This document shows, piece after piece, positions 7,722 through 13,865 of a stretch of DNA of 20,922 nucleotides. Source of the stretch: JBAXPV01 sp037132075. Its GTDB lineage: Bacteria; Bacteroidota; Bacteroidia; Bacteroidales; CAIXZF01. Within the stretch, counting starts at the first letter, position 1. Each line of letters starts with the position of its first letter. The stretch is taken from contig JBAXPV010000050.1 of the NCBI GenBank assembly GCA_037132075.1, positions 1 to 20,922 on the forward strand, written 5' to 3'. The notes under the pieces were generated by a model. That model was not told the origin of the DNA. It saw only the letters and a program-made list of their open reading frames with translations, and made no database searches. The position numbers and the translations under genes were made by a program.

Positions 7722-9653
7722 ATGAGGAACTTTACCAAAATAGCGCAAGGATTATTTTCCATCATTCTGGTTGGAGCTGTTCTCCTGATTTCTGATAGAT
7801 CGAATCGTACAAAAAACACTTCCCTGTCAAAGGAGAACTTCAGAATCGCCCTTGTTCAATGGGTTGACATTCCAACCCTGGAAACCGTTGAAGAAGGCGT
7901 ATTGAAAAGCCTGGGAGACCGAGGCCTGGTAAGAGATAAAAATCTGAGCATTGATGTATATAAAGCCAGTGGAGATATCACCACCCTGAATAGTATCCTG
8001 AACCAGGTTAAAAACGAAAACTACGATTTACTCCTCGTATCCTGTACCCCGGCCTTGCAGGCAAGTTTGAAAACAATAAAAACCATGCCTATTGTTTTCA
8101 CTGCAGTTGCTGACCCTGTTCTAGCAGGAGCAGGAACTGATTTTAAACACCATAAAAAGAACATTACAGGCTGTAGTGTCATTTGCGATTTTGAATCGAT
8201 GATGCAATTGATCAAAGCGAATGCCCCCAAGATCAAGACCCTGGGGACTGTCTATTGTCCCGGGGAAATCATCTCAGTTAAATTCAAGGCAGCGTATACA
8301 GGTGTTGCGGCTAAATATGGCTTTTCTGTTCAGTTTTTTCCAGCCTCCAATGCTTCAGAACTTCCGGATGCTGTTCTGGCAATGACCACCGCCAATATTG
8401 ACGCCGTATGTCAAATGGGGGATAATCTGATGGCATCCGGCATCTCAACATTGATTAAAGCTGTTTCAAAGAAACAAATTCCCTATTTTGAGTTTAATTC
8501 CAGGCCTAAAGGAAGCAAAATGGAAAGCCTGATCCAGATAAACCTCGACTATTATCAAAATGGGTATGATGCGGGTTCTATGGCCGCAGATATTTTACTG
8601 AATAAAGTTGATCCGGGGACAATCCCTTTCAAAGTGACTTCAAGTTCTGTATTGGAAATCAATCCTGTGAAGGCGAAGCAATTTGGAATTCAATTCACCG
8701 AAGCTACAAGGAATAAAGCCAGTATCATTTTGGGAGAAAAGGAGCTTTTTCCCCGAAAAATTAATATTGCGATGGTGCATTATGCTTTTTCGGAGGATTG
8801 TTTTGACGTGACTCATGGGATTTTGCAAGAGTTCAAAGAAATCGGACATGTCAAAGACAAGGATTTCTCCTTCGATGAATACAACGCCAATGCAGACATT
8901 GCAACGCTGAACAATATTGTCAATGCAGTCGCTAATAAAAAATACGATCTGATCTTTGCCACGACATTACCAACTACCCAGGCATTGCTTTCAAAGATAA
9001 AAGATGTTCCCATTTTGTTTACAGTGGTGGCAGATCCGGCCGGCAACGGGCTTGGGAAATCCTATTCTGATCACTTACCTAATTTAAGTGGAATCGATGC
9101 TTTAAGCTATACTGACGAGGGTGTTAAGCTCGTGTTACAATACCTCCCCAACACCAAGACTATAGGCGTGCTTAGCTCACCAGGAGAACCTGCTGCCATC
9201 AGCGAGGGCATTGCGCTTAAAAAATCATGCGATCAGAACCACATTAAACTGGTGAGCATTCCGGTAAACACTGTTACAGAAGTCGTTGATGCCACTACCC
9301 TCTTGTGTTCAAAAAACATCGATGCGATCCTTCAACTTCCAGATGCGTATACCATCCCTGCATTTTCGAGTATGGTTAAAGTCACAAGCAAAATGAAAAT
9401 TCCTTTGTTTTGTTTCATCAGCAGCCAGGTCAAAATGGGAGCTGTTGCCGCAATTGCAGGGGATTTTATTCAGCAGGGGAAAGAGATTGCCGACATCGGA
9501 ATTGCTGTAATTAAAGGTAAATCACCGGCAGACATCCCATTCAGCCGGATCAAACAAATTAAAACCGTGATCAATCCTGCAGCAGCGACAACCTACGGCA
9601 TACAAACTCCAAAAGACTTACTGAAAACCGCAAACGAAGTCATTGTGAAGTAA
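7722..9653 (+). CDS. Tandem ABC_sub_bind-type substrate-binding protein (duplicated, 643 aa)
   Basis: Two TrpX/YtrF-like periplasmic binding domains in one chain, residues about 40-325 and 346-632. Corresponding blocks show the internal duplication: TLNSILNQV against TLNNIVNAV, YDLLLVSCTPALQASL against YDLIFATTLPTTQALL, and PIVFTAVADP against PILFTVVADP. Known ABC_sub_bind proteins have about 320 residues and serve importers for small molecules, including aromatic amino acids. An N-terminal hydrophobic segment (about 8-24) anchors or exports the chain. I chose the ATG at 7722 rather than the in-frame TTG at 7698 because it places basic residues directly before that segment. No permease or ATPase of this family is nearby, so the protein may be an orphan receptor or use components encoded elsewhere. 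The STAS gene converges on it with a 20-bp gap. Confidence 0.85.
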   Translation: MRNFTKIAQGLFSIILVGAVLLISDRSNRTKNTSLSKENFRIALVQWVDIPTLETVEEGVLKSLGDRGLVRDKNLSIDVYKASGDITTLNSILNQVKNENYDLLLVSCTPALQASLKTIKTMPIVFTAVADPVLAGAGTDFKHHKKNITGCSVICDFESMMQLIKANAPKIKTLGTVYCPGEIISVKFKAAYTGVAAKYGFSVQFFPASNASELPDAVLAMTTANIDAVCQMGDNLMASGISTLIKAVSKKQIPYFEFNSRPKGSKMESLIQINLDYYQNGYDAGSMAADILLNKVDPGTIPFKVTSSSVLEINPVKAKQFGIQFTEATRNKASIILGEKELFPRKINIAMVHYAFSEDCFDVTHGILQEFKEIGHVKDKDFSFDEYNANADIATLNNIVNAVANKKYDLIFATTLPTTQALLSKIKDVPILFTVVADPAGNGLGKSYSDHLPNLSGIDALSYTDEGVKLVLQYLPNTKTIGVLSSPGEPAAISEGIALKKSCDQNHIKLVSIPVNTVTEVVDATTLLCSKNIDAILQLPDAYTIPAFSSMVKVTSKMKIPLFCFISSQVKMGAVAAIAGDFIQQGKEIADIGIAVIKGKSPADIPFSRIKQIKTVINPAAATTYGIQTPKDLLKTANEVIVK

Positions 9654-9673
9654 TGGCAATACAAAAGCGGGAT

Positions 9674-9973
9674 TTATCCCATCAATTCATCAAGTTTGAT
9701 CATCTCCAGTATCTGTCGGACTGCATCAGTGGGATTGATGATGATCAGGGAATTTTCTGATCTCTTTACCAATCTCTGAGAAGAAATCAACAGCCTCACG
9801 CCCATGGATGATAAATAAGTGACCCCGGCAAAATCGAAATAAACCGACTTCTTTACATTATTGAGCAAAGCGTACACCTTCGTTTCTATTTCCCCGGCAC
9901 CCAATGTGTCTAATTTTCCAAAGAATGCCAGCTCAAGCTGCTCATCATCGTCAATGATAATCTTGATTTCCAT
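9674..9973 (-). CDS. Stand-alone STAS-domain protein, anti-sigma factor antagonist type
   Basis: A single 99-residue STAS domain like SpoIIAA/RsbV, cytosolic and regulatory. The diagnostic loop DFAGVTYLSSMGVRLL (47-62) is intact; Ser56 aligns with the serine of SpoIIAA (Ser58) that is phosphorylated by the anti-sigma kinase. The sequence begins with a typical first beta strand (MEIKIIID) and ends with the usual helix (RQILEMIKLDELM). In known systems such proteins switch partners with RsbW/SpoIIAB-like kinases and are reset by PP2C phosphatases. No typical kinase, phosphatase or sigma factor is encoded in the window. The only related domain is the degenerate RsbW-like extension of the ABC ATPase at 16841-17197. 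The malY-like gene ends 161 bp upstream on the same strand. Confidence 0.85.
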   Translation of the reverse strand: MEIKIIIDDDEQLELAFFGKLDTLGAGEIETKVYALLNNVKKSVYFDFAGVTYLSSMGVRLLISSQRLVKRSENSLIIINPTDAVRQILEMIKLDELMG

Positions 9974-10134
9974 ATTTCAATATTAGGGAGTAAATCTCTG
10001 AAAAAATAATAACATTGGGATGGGTGAGGTGATTTTTTTCCATTTTGGTTAAAATTATACAGAATCTGAACTTGTTTGCGAAAAATCAGCGCAGGCAGAA
10101 TACGATCTTGGCCACCTAAATGATAGTTTGATCA

Positions 10135-11325
10135 CTATGAAAAACCCAATTCTTCTACTGGTGATAAAGATTTTGCCAGTGAATTCAGCGCTTTCCTCAG
10201 CGTTGACTTTGTACAGGCAATGTTCATCCGCATAAAGCCTTCTCCTCCAGGACCGAAATCCGTACCTGGGTTTAAGCCTAGTCCTGCCTCATGGATTATT
10301 TTCTGTTTTAGCGCTTCATCATCTAACTTGAATTCCCTGAAATCGAGCCAAATCATATAGGTGGCTTCAGGACGGAACATCTTTAATGCAGGGATGTTTG
10401 CTTTGATGAAATTTTCTGCAAAATCTATATTATCATTCAGATATTCTATGAGTTGCAGTCTCCATGGCTCGCCATGAGTATAGGCGGCAGTGGACGCAAT
10501 ACTACCGAAAAGGTTTCCCATCCCAAGGTGCATTTTTTCTACAAAGTGTGAAAAAAGAGCTCGAAGTTCCGGGTTTGTAATGATGACAGACGAAGTTGCA
10601 AGCCCTGCCAGGTTGAATGTTTTGCTTGGCGCATGTGCCGTGATGGTGATTTCCGCAACTTCAGGTGATAGATTGGCGAAGACCTGGTGCCTGTGAGCTG
10701 GCATTACCAGGTCAGCATGAATTTCATCAGAAAGCACCAGCACATGGTGTTTTAAACAAATCTGTGCGATCAGGTCAAGTTCTGAACGTGTCCAGCAACG
10801 ACCCACCGGGTTGTGCGGGTTACACAGAATCAGCATCTTTGAGTCTTTCGCTTGTTCTTCAAGCAAATTGAAATCCAGCTCGAATGTGTTTTCCTTTTGA
10901 ATTAACTGATTGTAAACCAACACCCTGTCATGATCCCGAACGGCTCCAAAAAATGGGGGATATACAGGTGTTTGAATGATAATTTTATCACCGGGTTTTG
11001 TGAATGCCAGGACTGCAAAATTGAGTGCGGGAACTACCCCCGGACAAAAAATGATGTCATCATTTTTGATCGTCCAATCGTGATGAGAGTGCATCCAATC
11101 AATAATCGGCTGATAATAAGATGGATTCCTGAATGTATATCCATAGATAGGATGCATGGTCCGTTCTGTAATGGCATCTCTTATAAAATCAGGAGTTTCG
11201 AAATCCATATCGGCAACCCACATGGGAATCACTTCACTGTTGCCGAATACTTTTTCTCTTAAGTCATATTTAACACAAGAGGTATTCGTACGCTCAATAA
11301 ATCTGTCAAAATTATATTTTACCAT
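10135..11325 (-). CDS. malY: MalY/PatB family PLP-dependent C-S lyase / aminotransferase
   Basis: Fold-type I PLP enzyme, 396 residues, typical for MalY/PatB. Family members act as cystathionine beta-lyases, cleaving C-S bonds of cystathionine or cysteine to give pyruvate and ammonia; some also transaminate. Visible landmarks: MWVADMDFETP near the N-terminus (35-45), the PGVVPALN cofactor-phosphate block (95-102), CNPHNPVG (168-175), SDEIHADLV with the pyridine-binding Asp200, the Schiff-base Lys235 in APSKTFNLAG, and the carboxylate-binding Arg366 in FMRMNIA. The start is the ATG at 11325 rather than a TTG six codons upstream, since MVKYNFD is the usual family beginning. It is cytosolic. The 44-residue membrane ORF ends 80 bp upstream on the same strand and may be co-transcribed. 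Substrate is not settled by sequence. Confidence 0.88.
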   Translation of the reverse strand: MVKYNFDRFIERTNTSCVKYDLREKVFGNSEVIPMWVADMDFETPDFIRDAITERTMHPIYGYTFRNPSYYQPIIDWMHSHHDWTIKNDDIIFCPGVVPALNFAVLAFTKPGDKIIIQTPVYPPFFGAVRDHDRVLVYNQLIQKENTFELDFNLLEEQAKDSKMLILCNPHNPVGRCWTRSELDLIAQICLKHHVLVLSDEIHADLVMPAHRHQVFANLSPEVAEITITAHAPSKTFNLAGLATSSVIITNPELRALFSHFVEKMHLGMGNLFGSIASTAAYTHGEPWRLQLIEYLNDNIDFAENFIKANIPALKMFRPEATYMIWLDFREFKLDDEALKQKIIHEAGLGLNPGTDFGPGGEGFMRMNIACTKSTLRKALNSLAKSLSPVEELGFS

Positions 11326-11405
11326 CTTTGTTTTTCGTTCCAAAACGCTTCGTCAATTTTTCATCCTTAATCGTGAAGGACTAGTTCTAGCAGGCAAGCG
11401 ATTTT

Positions 11406-11540
11406 TTATGGTTTCTCGTTAAAAATATTTTCTATCCACTTCCCGAATTTGGAAGCCCCTGAATTTACTGAGGTGTAAAGAGATAAAATGACGAAAACCA
11501 TCACGATGAGGACTGCCAGGATAATCAGAAATATTGTCAT
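11406..11540 (-). CDS. Small single-pass membrane protein (44 aa)
   Basis: An unlisted short ORF read directly from the minus strand: ATG at 11540-11538, stop TAA at 11408-11406. The product starts MTIFLIILAVLIVMVFVILS, a continuous hydrophobic helix of about 20 residues, followed by a polar tail with Lys, Trp, Asn and Glu ending NEKP. This layout is that of a small inner-membrane protein. No family is recognised. Support: an exact TAnnTTTG -7 box on the same strand 33 bases upstream (11574-11581), no other gene in the 295 bases between the malY-like start and the metallo-hydrolase start, and a sharp contrast between hydrophobic and polar halves. It may be the first gene of a transcript with the malY-like gene. 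It could still be a chance ORF. Confidence 0.5.
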   Translation of the reverse strand: MTIFLIILAVLIVMVFVILSLYTSVNSGASKFGKWIENIFNEKP

Positions 11541-11550
11541 TTGTGGTAAA

Positions 11551-11558
11551 TAGTTTTG
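11551..11558 (+). promoter_or_regulatory. Candidate -7 promoter box for the metallo-hydrolase gene
   Basis: TAGTTTTG fits TAnnTTTG and lies 62 bases before the ATG at 11621. No well-spaced -33 box is seen. It overlaps the territory of an opposing minus-strand -7 box at 11574-11581. Confidence 0.35.
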
Positions 11559-11573
11559 GTATTAAAAGTTTAA

Positions 11574-11581
11574 CAAAGTTA
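11574..11581 (-). promoter_or_regulatory. Candidate -7 promoter box for the 44-residue membrane protein
   Basis: On the minus strand this reads TAACTTTG, an exact TAnnTTTG match. Transcription would start near 11567 and give a leader of about 27 bases before the ATG at 11540. No clear -33 element. Confidence 0.35.
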
Positions 11582-11620
11582 GTTTCTTCATGGCAGAAAA
11601 AACTTTGTTACATTGCACCC

Positions 11621-12385
11621 ATGTCCATTTTTCTCGCTTCACTAAATTCCGGCAGCAACGGCAATTGCTATTATATTGGCAATGAGCAGGATGCAATATT
11701 TGTCGATGCTGGAATTTCCTGCAGGGAAACTGAGCGGCGCATGTTTAGGCTGGGTTTATCGATGGAGAAAGTACGCGCTATTTTTATTTCTCATGAACAT
11801 ACGGATCATATCCGTGGTGTAGAGTTCCTCTCCAGGAAATTCAGGATCCCTGTTTATCTCAGTTCTGTAACTTATCTAAACAGTTCGCTGGATATTGAAT
11901 CAGGATTGTTGAAGATTTTTTCAGGAAATGAAAAGCTAAAAATTGGCAGCCTGAATGTCTGTCCCTTTCCTAAATTGCACGACGGCGCTGATCCCTTTAG
12001 TTTTACAGTAATCGCTGATGGAATCACGGCTGGTGTTTTCACTGATATCGGGGAAGCTTGTCCATACCTTATTGATCACTTCGGACGTTGTCATGCGGCT
12101 TTTCTGGAAGCCAATTACGACGAGGAAATGCTTAACAATGGGAACTATCCAGTTTATCTCAAAAACCGGATAAAGAGCAAAGTGGGCCATCTCTCCAACC
12201 GTCAGGCCCTCGATCTTTTCAACAGGCATAAAGCGCCCTTTCTCACCCATCTGATTCTCTCCCATCTCTCAAAGCATAACAATCACCCTGCCGTTGTGAA
12301 CGAGGTCTTTGCACCTCATGCCAAGGGAACTTTTATTGAAATCGCCTCACGGGATGAAGAGACAGGTGTGTTTCGCATCAATTAA
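11621..12385 (+). CDS. yycJ: YycJ/WalJ-type metallo-beta-lactamase-fold hydrolase
   Basis: Cytosolic MBL-fold protein of 254 residues, close to the family length. The N-terminus (LASLNSGSNGNCYYIG) is the YycJ hallmark, and the metal motif HEHTDH is at 58-63 (His58, His60, Asp62, His63). Further likely ligands are His120 (KLHD), Asp142 in the FTDIGE block, and a late histidine, either His190 in the GHLSN block or His215 in LSHLSKHNN. YycJ relatives are reported as 5'-3' exonuclease-like enzymes linked to DNA repair or cell-wall control in Firmicutes; the role in Bacteroidota is less clear. I chose the ATG at 11621; the upstream in-frame TTG at 11534 would add 29 residues before the conserved first strand and would start ahead of the candidate promoter. 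Confidence 0.85.
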   Translation: MSIFLASLNSGSNGNCYYIGNEQDAIFVDAGISCRETERRMFRLGLSMEKVRAIFISHEHTDHIRGVEFLSRKFRIPVYLSSVTYLNSSLDIESGLLKIFSGNEKLKIGSLNVCPFPKLHDGADPFSFTVIADGITAGVFTDIGEACPYLIDHFGRCHAAFLEANYDEEMLNNGNYPVYLKNRIKSKVGHLSNRQALDLFNRHKAPFLTHLILSHLSKHNNHPAVVNEVFAPHAKGTFIEIASRDEETGVFRIN

Positions 12386-12402
12386 ACTATTCTACTGAGT
12401 GG

Positions 12403-12433
12403 TGAATTTTCAAAATCATGCGGATAAAATTCA
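12403..12433. other. Inverted repeat between convergent genes
   Basis: TGAATTTT (12403-12410) and AAAATTCA (12426-12433) form an 8-bp perfect inverted repeat with a 15-base loop. A second palindrome, GGGCATGCCC, follows at 12435-12444. They lie between the 3' ends of the metallo-hydrolase and acyltransferase genes, where a two-way terminator would be expected, but there is no U-run after either stem, so terminator function is uncertain. Confidence 0.3.
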
Positions 12434-12452
12434 GGGGCATGCCCAGGCAATT

Positions 12453-13508
12453 TTAGCCCAGGATCATGGTTTTCACCTTGTTGTATAAGAACACTTCAAC
12501 AAGATAAGAGAAGGCTATCATGATAACGATGTAGAGTCCAACTTCCAATCCCCTGTTATTTAGGAATTTCAGATACGTAGCATGAACAACCAGATAGTGA
12601 TGTGAAATATAGATCACATAGGAGCATGGCGCGATGTATTTAAATATTCCGAACAAAGAATTAAATCCGACCCACTTGAATTTCTGCCACATAAGGGATG
12701 AAAACATGACGATGAGGGCAAAGGCAAAATGCCTGAATTCAATGATCGGATACGCAGAATAGGGATAGACATAAGTATGGATCAGATCCCTTTTCAAGAA
12801 GAGGTTTAAGGCAAGGATCAATGTCATGCTTAGCAAAACCCCGGTATAGGGTAAATAATCACGGATCGCAAATTTTGCACCTGCCAGGTAAGTAGTCGCA
12901 AATTTCACACCAATCCACCAGATGGCAAAATACATGACCAGGCGGTTAATAAAGAACGGATAGAACAAATAAGAAACTGCAGCAATAATTGTCAGCGTGT
13001 ACACCCAGGTATTGAGTTGTACACTTTTAATTTTGGTAACGAGAAGGAAAAACAGCATATAAAACCACCACTCGTAAGAGAGCGACCACAAAGGGCCATT
13101 TGCAAGATAGACACCGCAGAGCACGTTTGGTTTTTGTGTGGCAACGTCCTGCAACATGAGCAGATTCCCGCCAAGTGTTAACAATTCGGGATTTGTAAAG
13201 GTTCCTTCATCTAAACACTTTAAAACATATCCCAGAAGAAAGATTGCTATTAATGGAACATAAAGCCGTAAAAACCTCCGGATGAAATAGGTCTTAAAGG
13301 TTTTGTCCCGTGATTTTTCATAGGTGTATTTGATAACAAAGCCTGATAGAATAAAAAACAAGATCACTGATTCCGGACCGAAACGGAATAAAATGCCAAA
13401 ATTGATTCCCCACAAATAAAAACTTTGGGGCAATACGTGAAAGAATACCACGTAAAGCGCCGCAAATCCCCTCAGTGCTTCTAATTTTTCGAGTTTCTGT
13501 TTTTTCAT
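12453..13508 (-). CDS. AT3-family membrane O-acyltransferase
   Basis: Integral membrane acyltransferase of the OafB/OatA/NodX family (Acyl_transf_3), 351 residues with about ten predicted membrane helices. Landmarks: the opening EALRGFAALYVVFFHV (10-25) with conserved Arg13 and His24 in the first helix, PESVILFFILSGFVI after it, then the arginine-rich loop TYFIRRFLRLYVP. These proteins move acetyl or other acyl groups across the inner membrane onto sugars of O-antigen, exopolysaccharide or peptidoglycan; the acceptor cannot be told here because no glycan cluster is adjacent. There is no fused SGNH domain. I take the ATG at 13508 over an in-frame TTG 11 codons upstream, because KKQKLEKLEALRG is the usual beginning. 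Confidence 0.87.
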   Translation of the reverse strand: MKKQKLEKLEALRGFAALYVVFFHVLPQSFYLWGINFGILFRFGPESVILFFILSGFVIKYTYEKSRDKTFKTYFIRRFLRLYVPLIAIFLLGYVLKCLDEGTFTNPELLTLGGNLLMLQDVATQKPNVLCGVYLANGPLWSLSYEWWFYMLFFLLVTKIKSVQLNTWVYTLTIIAAVSYLFYPFFINRLVMYFAIWWIGVKFATTYLAGAKFAIRDYLPYTGVLLSMTLILALNLFLKRDLIHTYVYPYSAYPIIEFRHFAFALIVMFSSLMWQKFKWVGFNSLFGIFKYIAPCSYVIYISHHYLVVHATYLKFLNNRGLEVGLYIVIMIAFSYLVEVFLYNKVKTMILG

Positions 13509-13650
13509 CGAAGACGGTATTGATGTAATATGTGTTGACAATTCAAAAAGAATGTGAATCAGGGTTAAATGTATTAATCAATAAGCAAATAATGGTAAAA
13601 TGAAAGTGTTTTAGCAAGAAATGCTATTTTTCAAAATGATTCATACTATA

Positions 13651-13658
13651 CAAATATA
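13651..13658 (-). promoter_or_regulatory. Candidate -7 promoter box for the acyltransferase gene
   Basis: On the minus strand it reads TATATTTG, an exact TAnnTTTG match, 142 bases upstream of the acyltransferase ATG. The leader would be long and no good -33 is seen. Confidence 0.35.
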
Positions 13659-13727
13659 AAAGAATTATACCAACAGTGAATAGGTTCGTAAAAAATCGGC
13701 GTTTTCCTGTGGTGTCCATTTTTTTAT

Positions 13728-13735
13728 TAGCTTTG
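13728..13735 (+). promoter_or_regulatory. Candidate -7 promoter box for the ABC transporter operon
   Basis: TAGCTTTG matches TAnnTTTG. A TTTT at 13702-13705 lies 22 bases upstream as a weak -33. Transcription would start near 13742, exactly where the repeat block begins, giving a leader of about 125 bases that contains the inverted repeat. Confidence 0.35.
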
Positions 13736-13741
13736 AAAAGC

Positions 13742-13781
13742 ATTTTATACTTAATTTAACGTAGCTATATATTTTATACTT
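13742..13781 (+). repeat. 11-bp direct repeat upstream of the ABC operon
   Basis: ATTTTATACTT occurs at 13742-13752 and 13771-13781, a period of 29 bp. The second copy overlaps the first arm of the inverted repeat at 13769-13798. Operator function is possible but unproven in this AT-rich DNA. Confidence 0.4.
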
Positions 13782-13798
13782 GATGATATATAAAATAT
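13769..13798. repeat. 10-bp perfect inverted repeat in the ABC operon leader
   Basis: ATATTTTATA (13769-13778) and TATAAAATAT (13789-13798) with a 10-base spacer. The centre-to-centre distance of 20 bp, about two helical turns, suits a dimeric DNA-binding protein. As RNA the stem would be weak. Confidence 0.4.
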
Positions 13799-13865
13799 TC
13801 CCCGATGATACTAATTGGAAGCATCATAAAAACTGGCTTAAGATTCATTGATTTATAGACATATT

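Larger units (their letters stand above)
13509..13865. other. AT-rich intergenic region with repeats and candidate divergent promoters
   Basis: A 357-bp gap between divergent genes with no convincing coding sequence. It holds two opposing -7 boxes (13651-13658 minus, 13728-13735 plus), an 11-bp direct repeat and a 10-bp inverted repeat, described separately. No remnant of a binding-protein lobe is visible that would suggest the following ABC gene has lost its 5' end. Confidence 0.6.

Noticed and set aside
9669..9680. GGGAT/ATCCC inverted repeat between the convergent tandem-receptor and STAS genes.
   Set aside because: Five-base stem with a two-base loop and no U-run; it also overlaps the STAS stop codon.
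10490..11262. Several plus-strand ORFs of 68-110 codons inside the malY-like gene.
   Set aside because: They lie antisense to a clearly coding, family-conserved gene and show no recognisable protein features.
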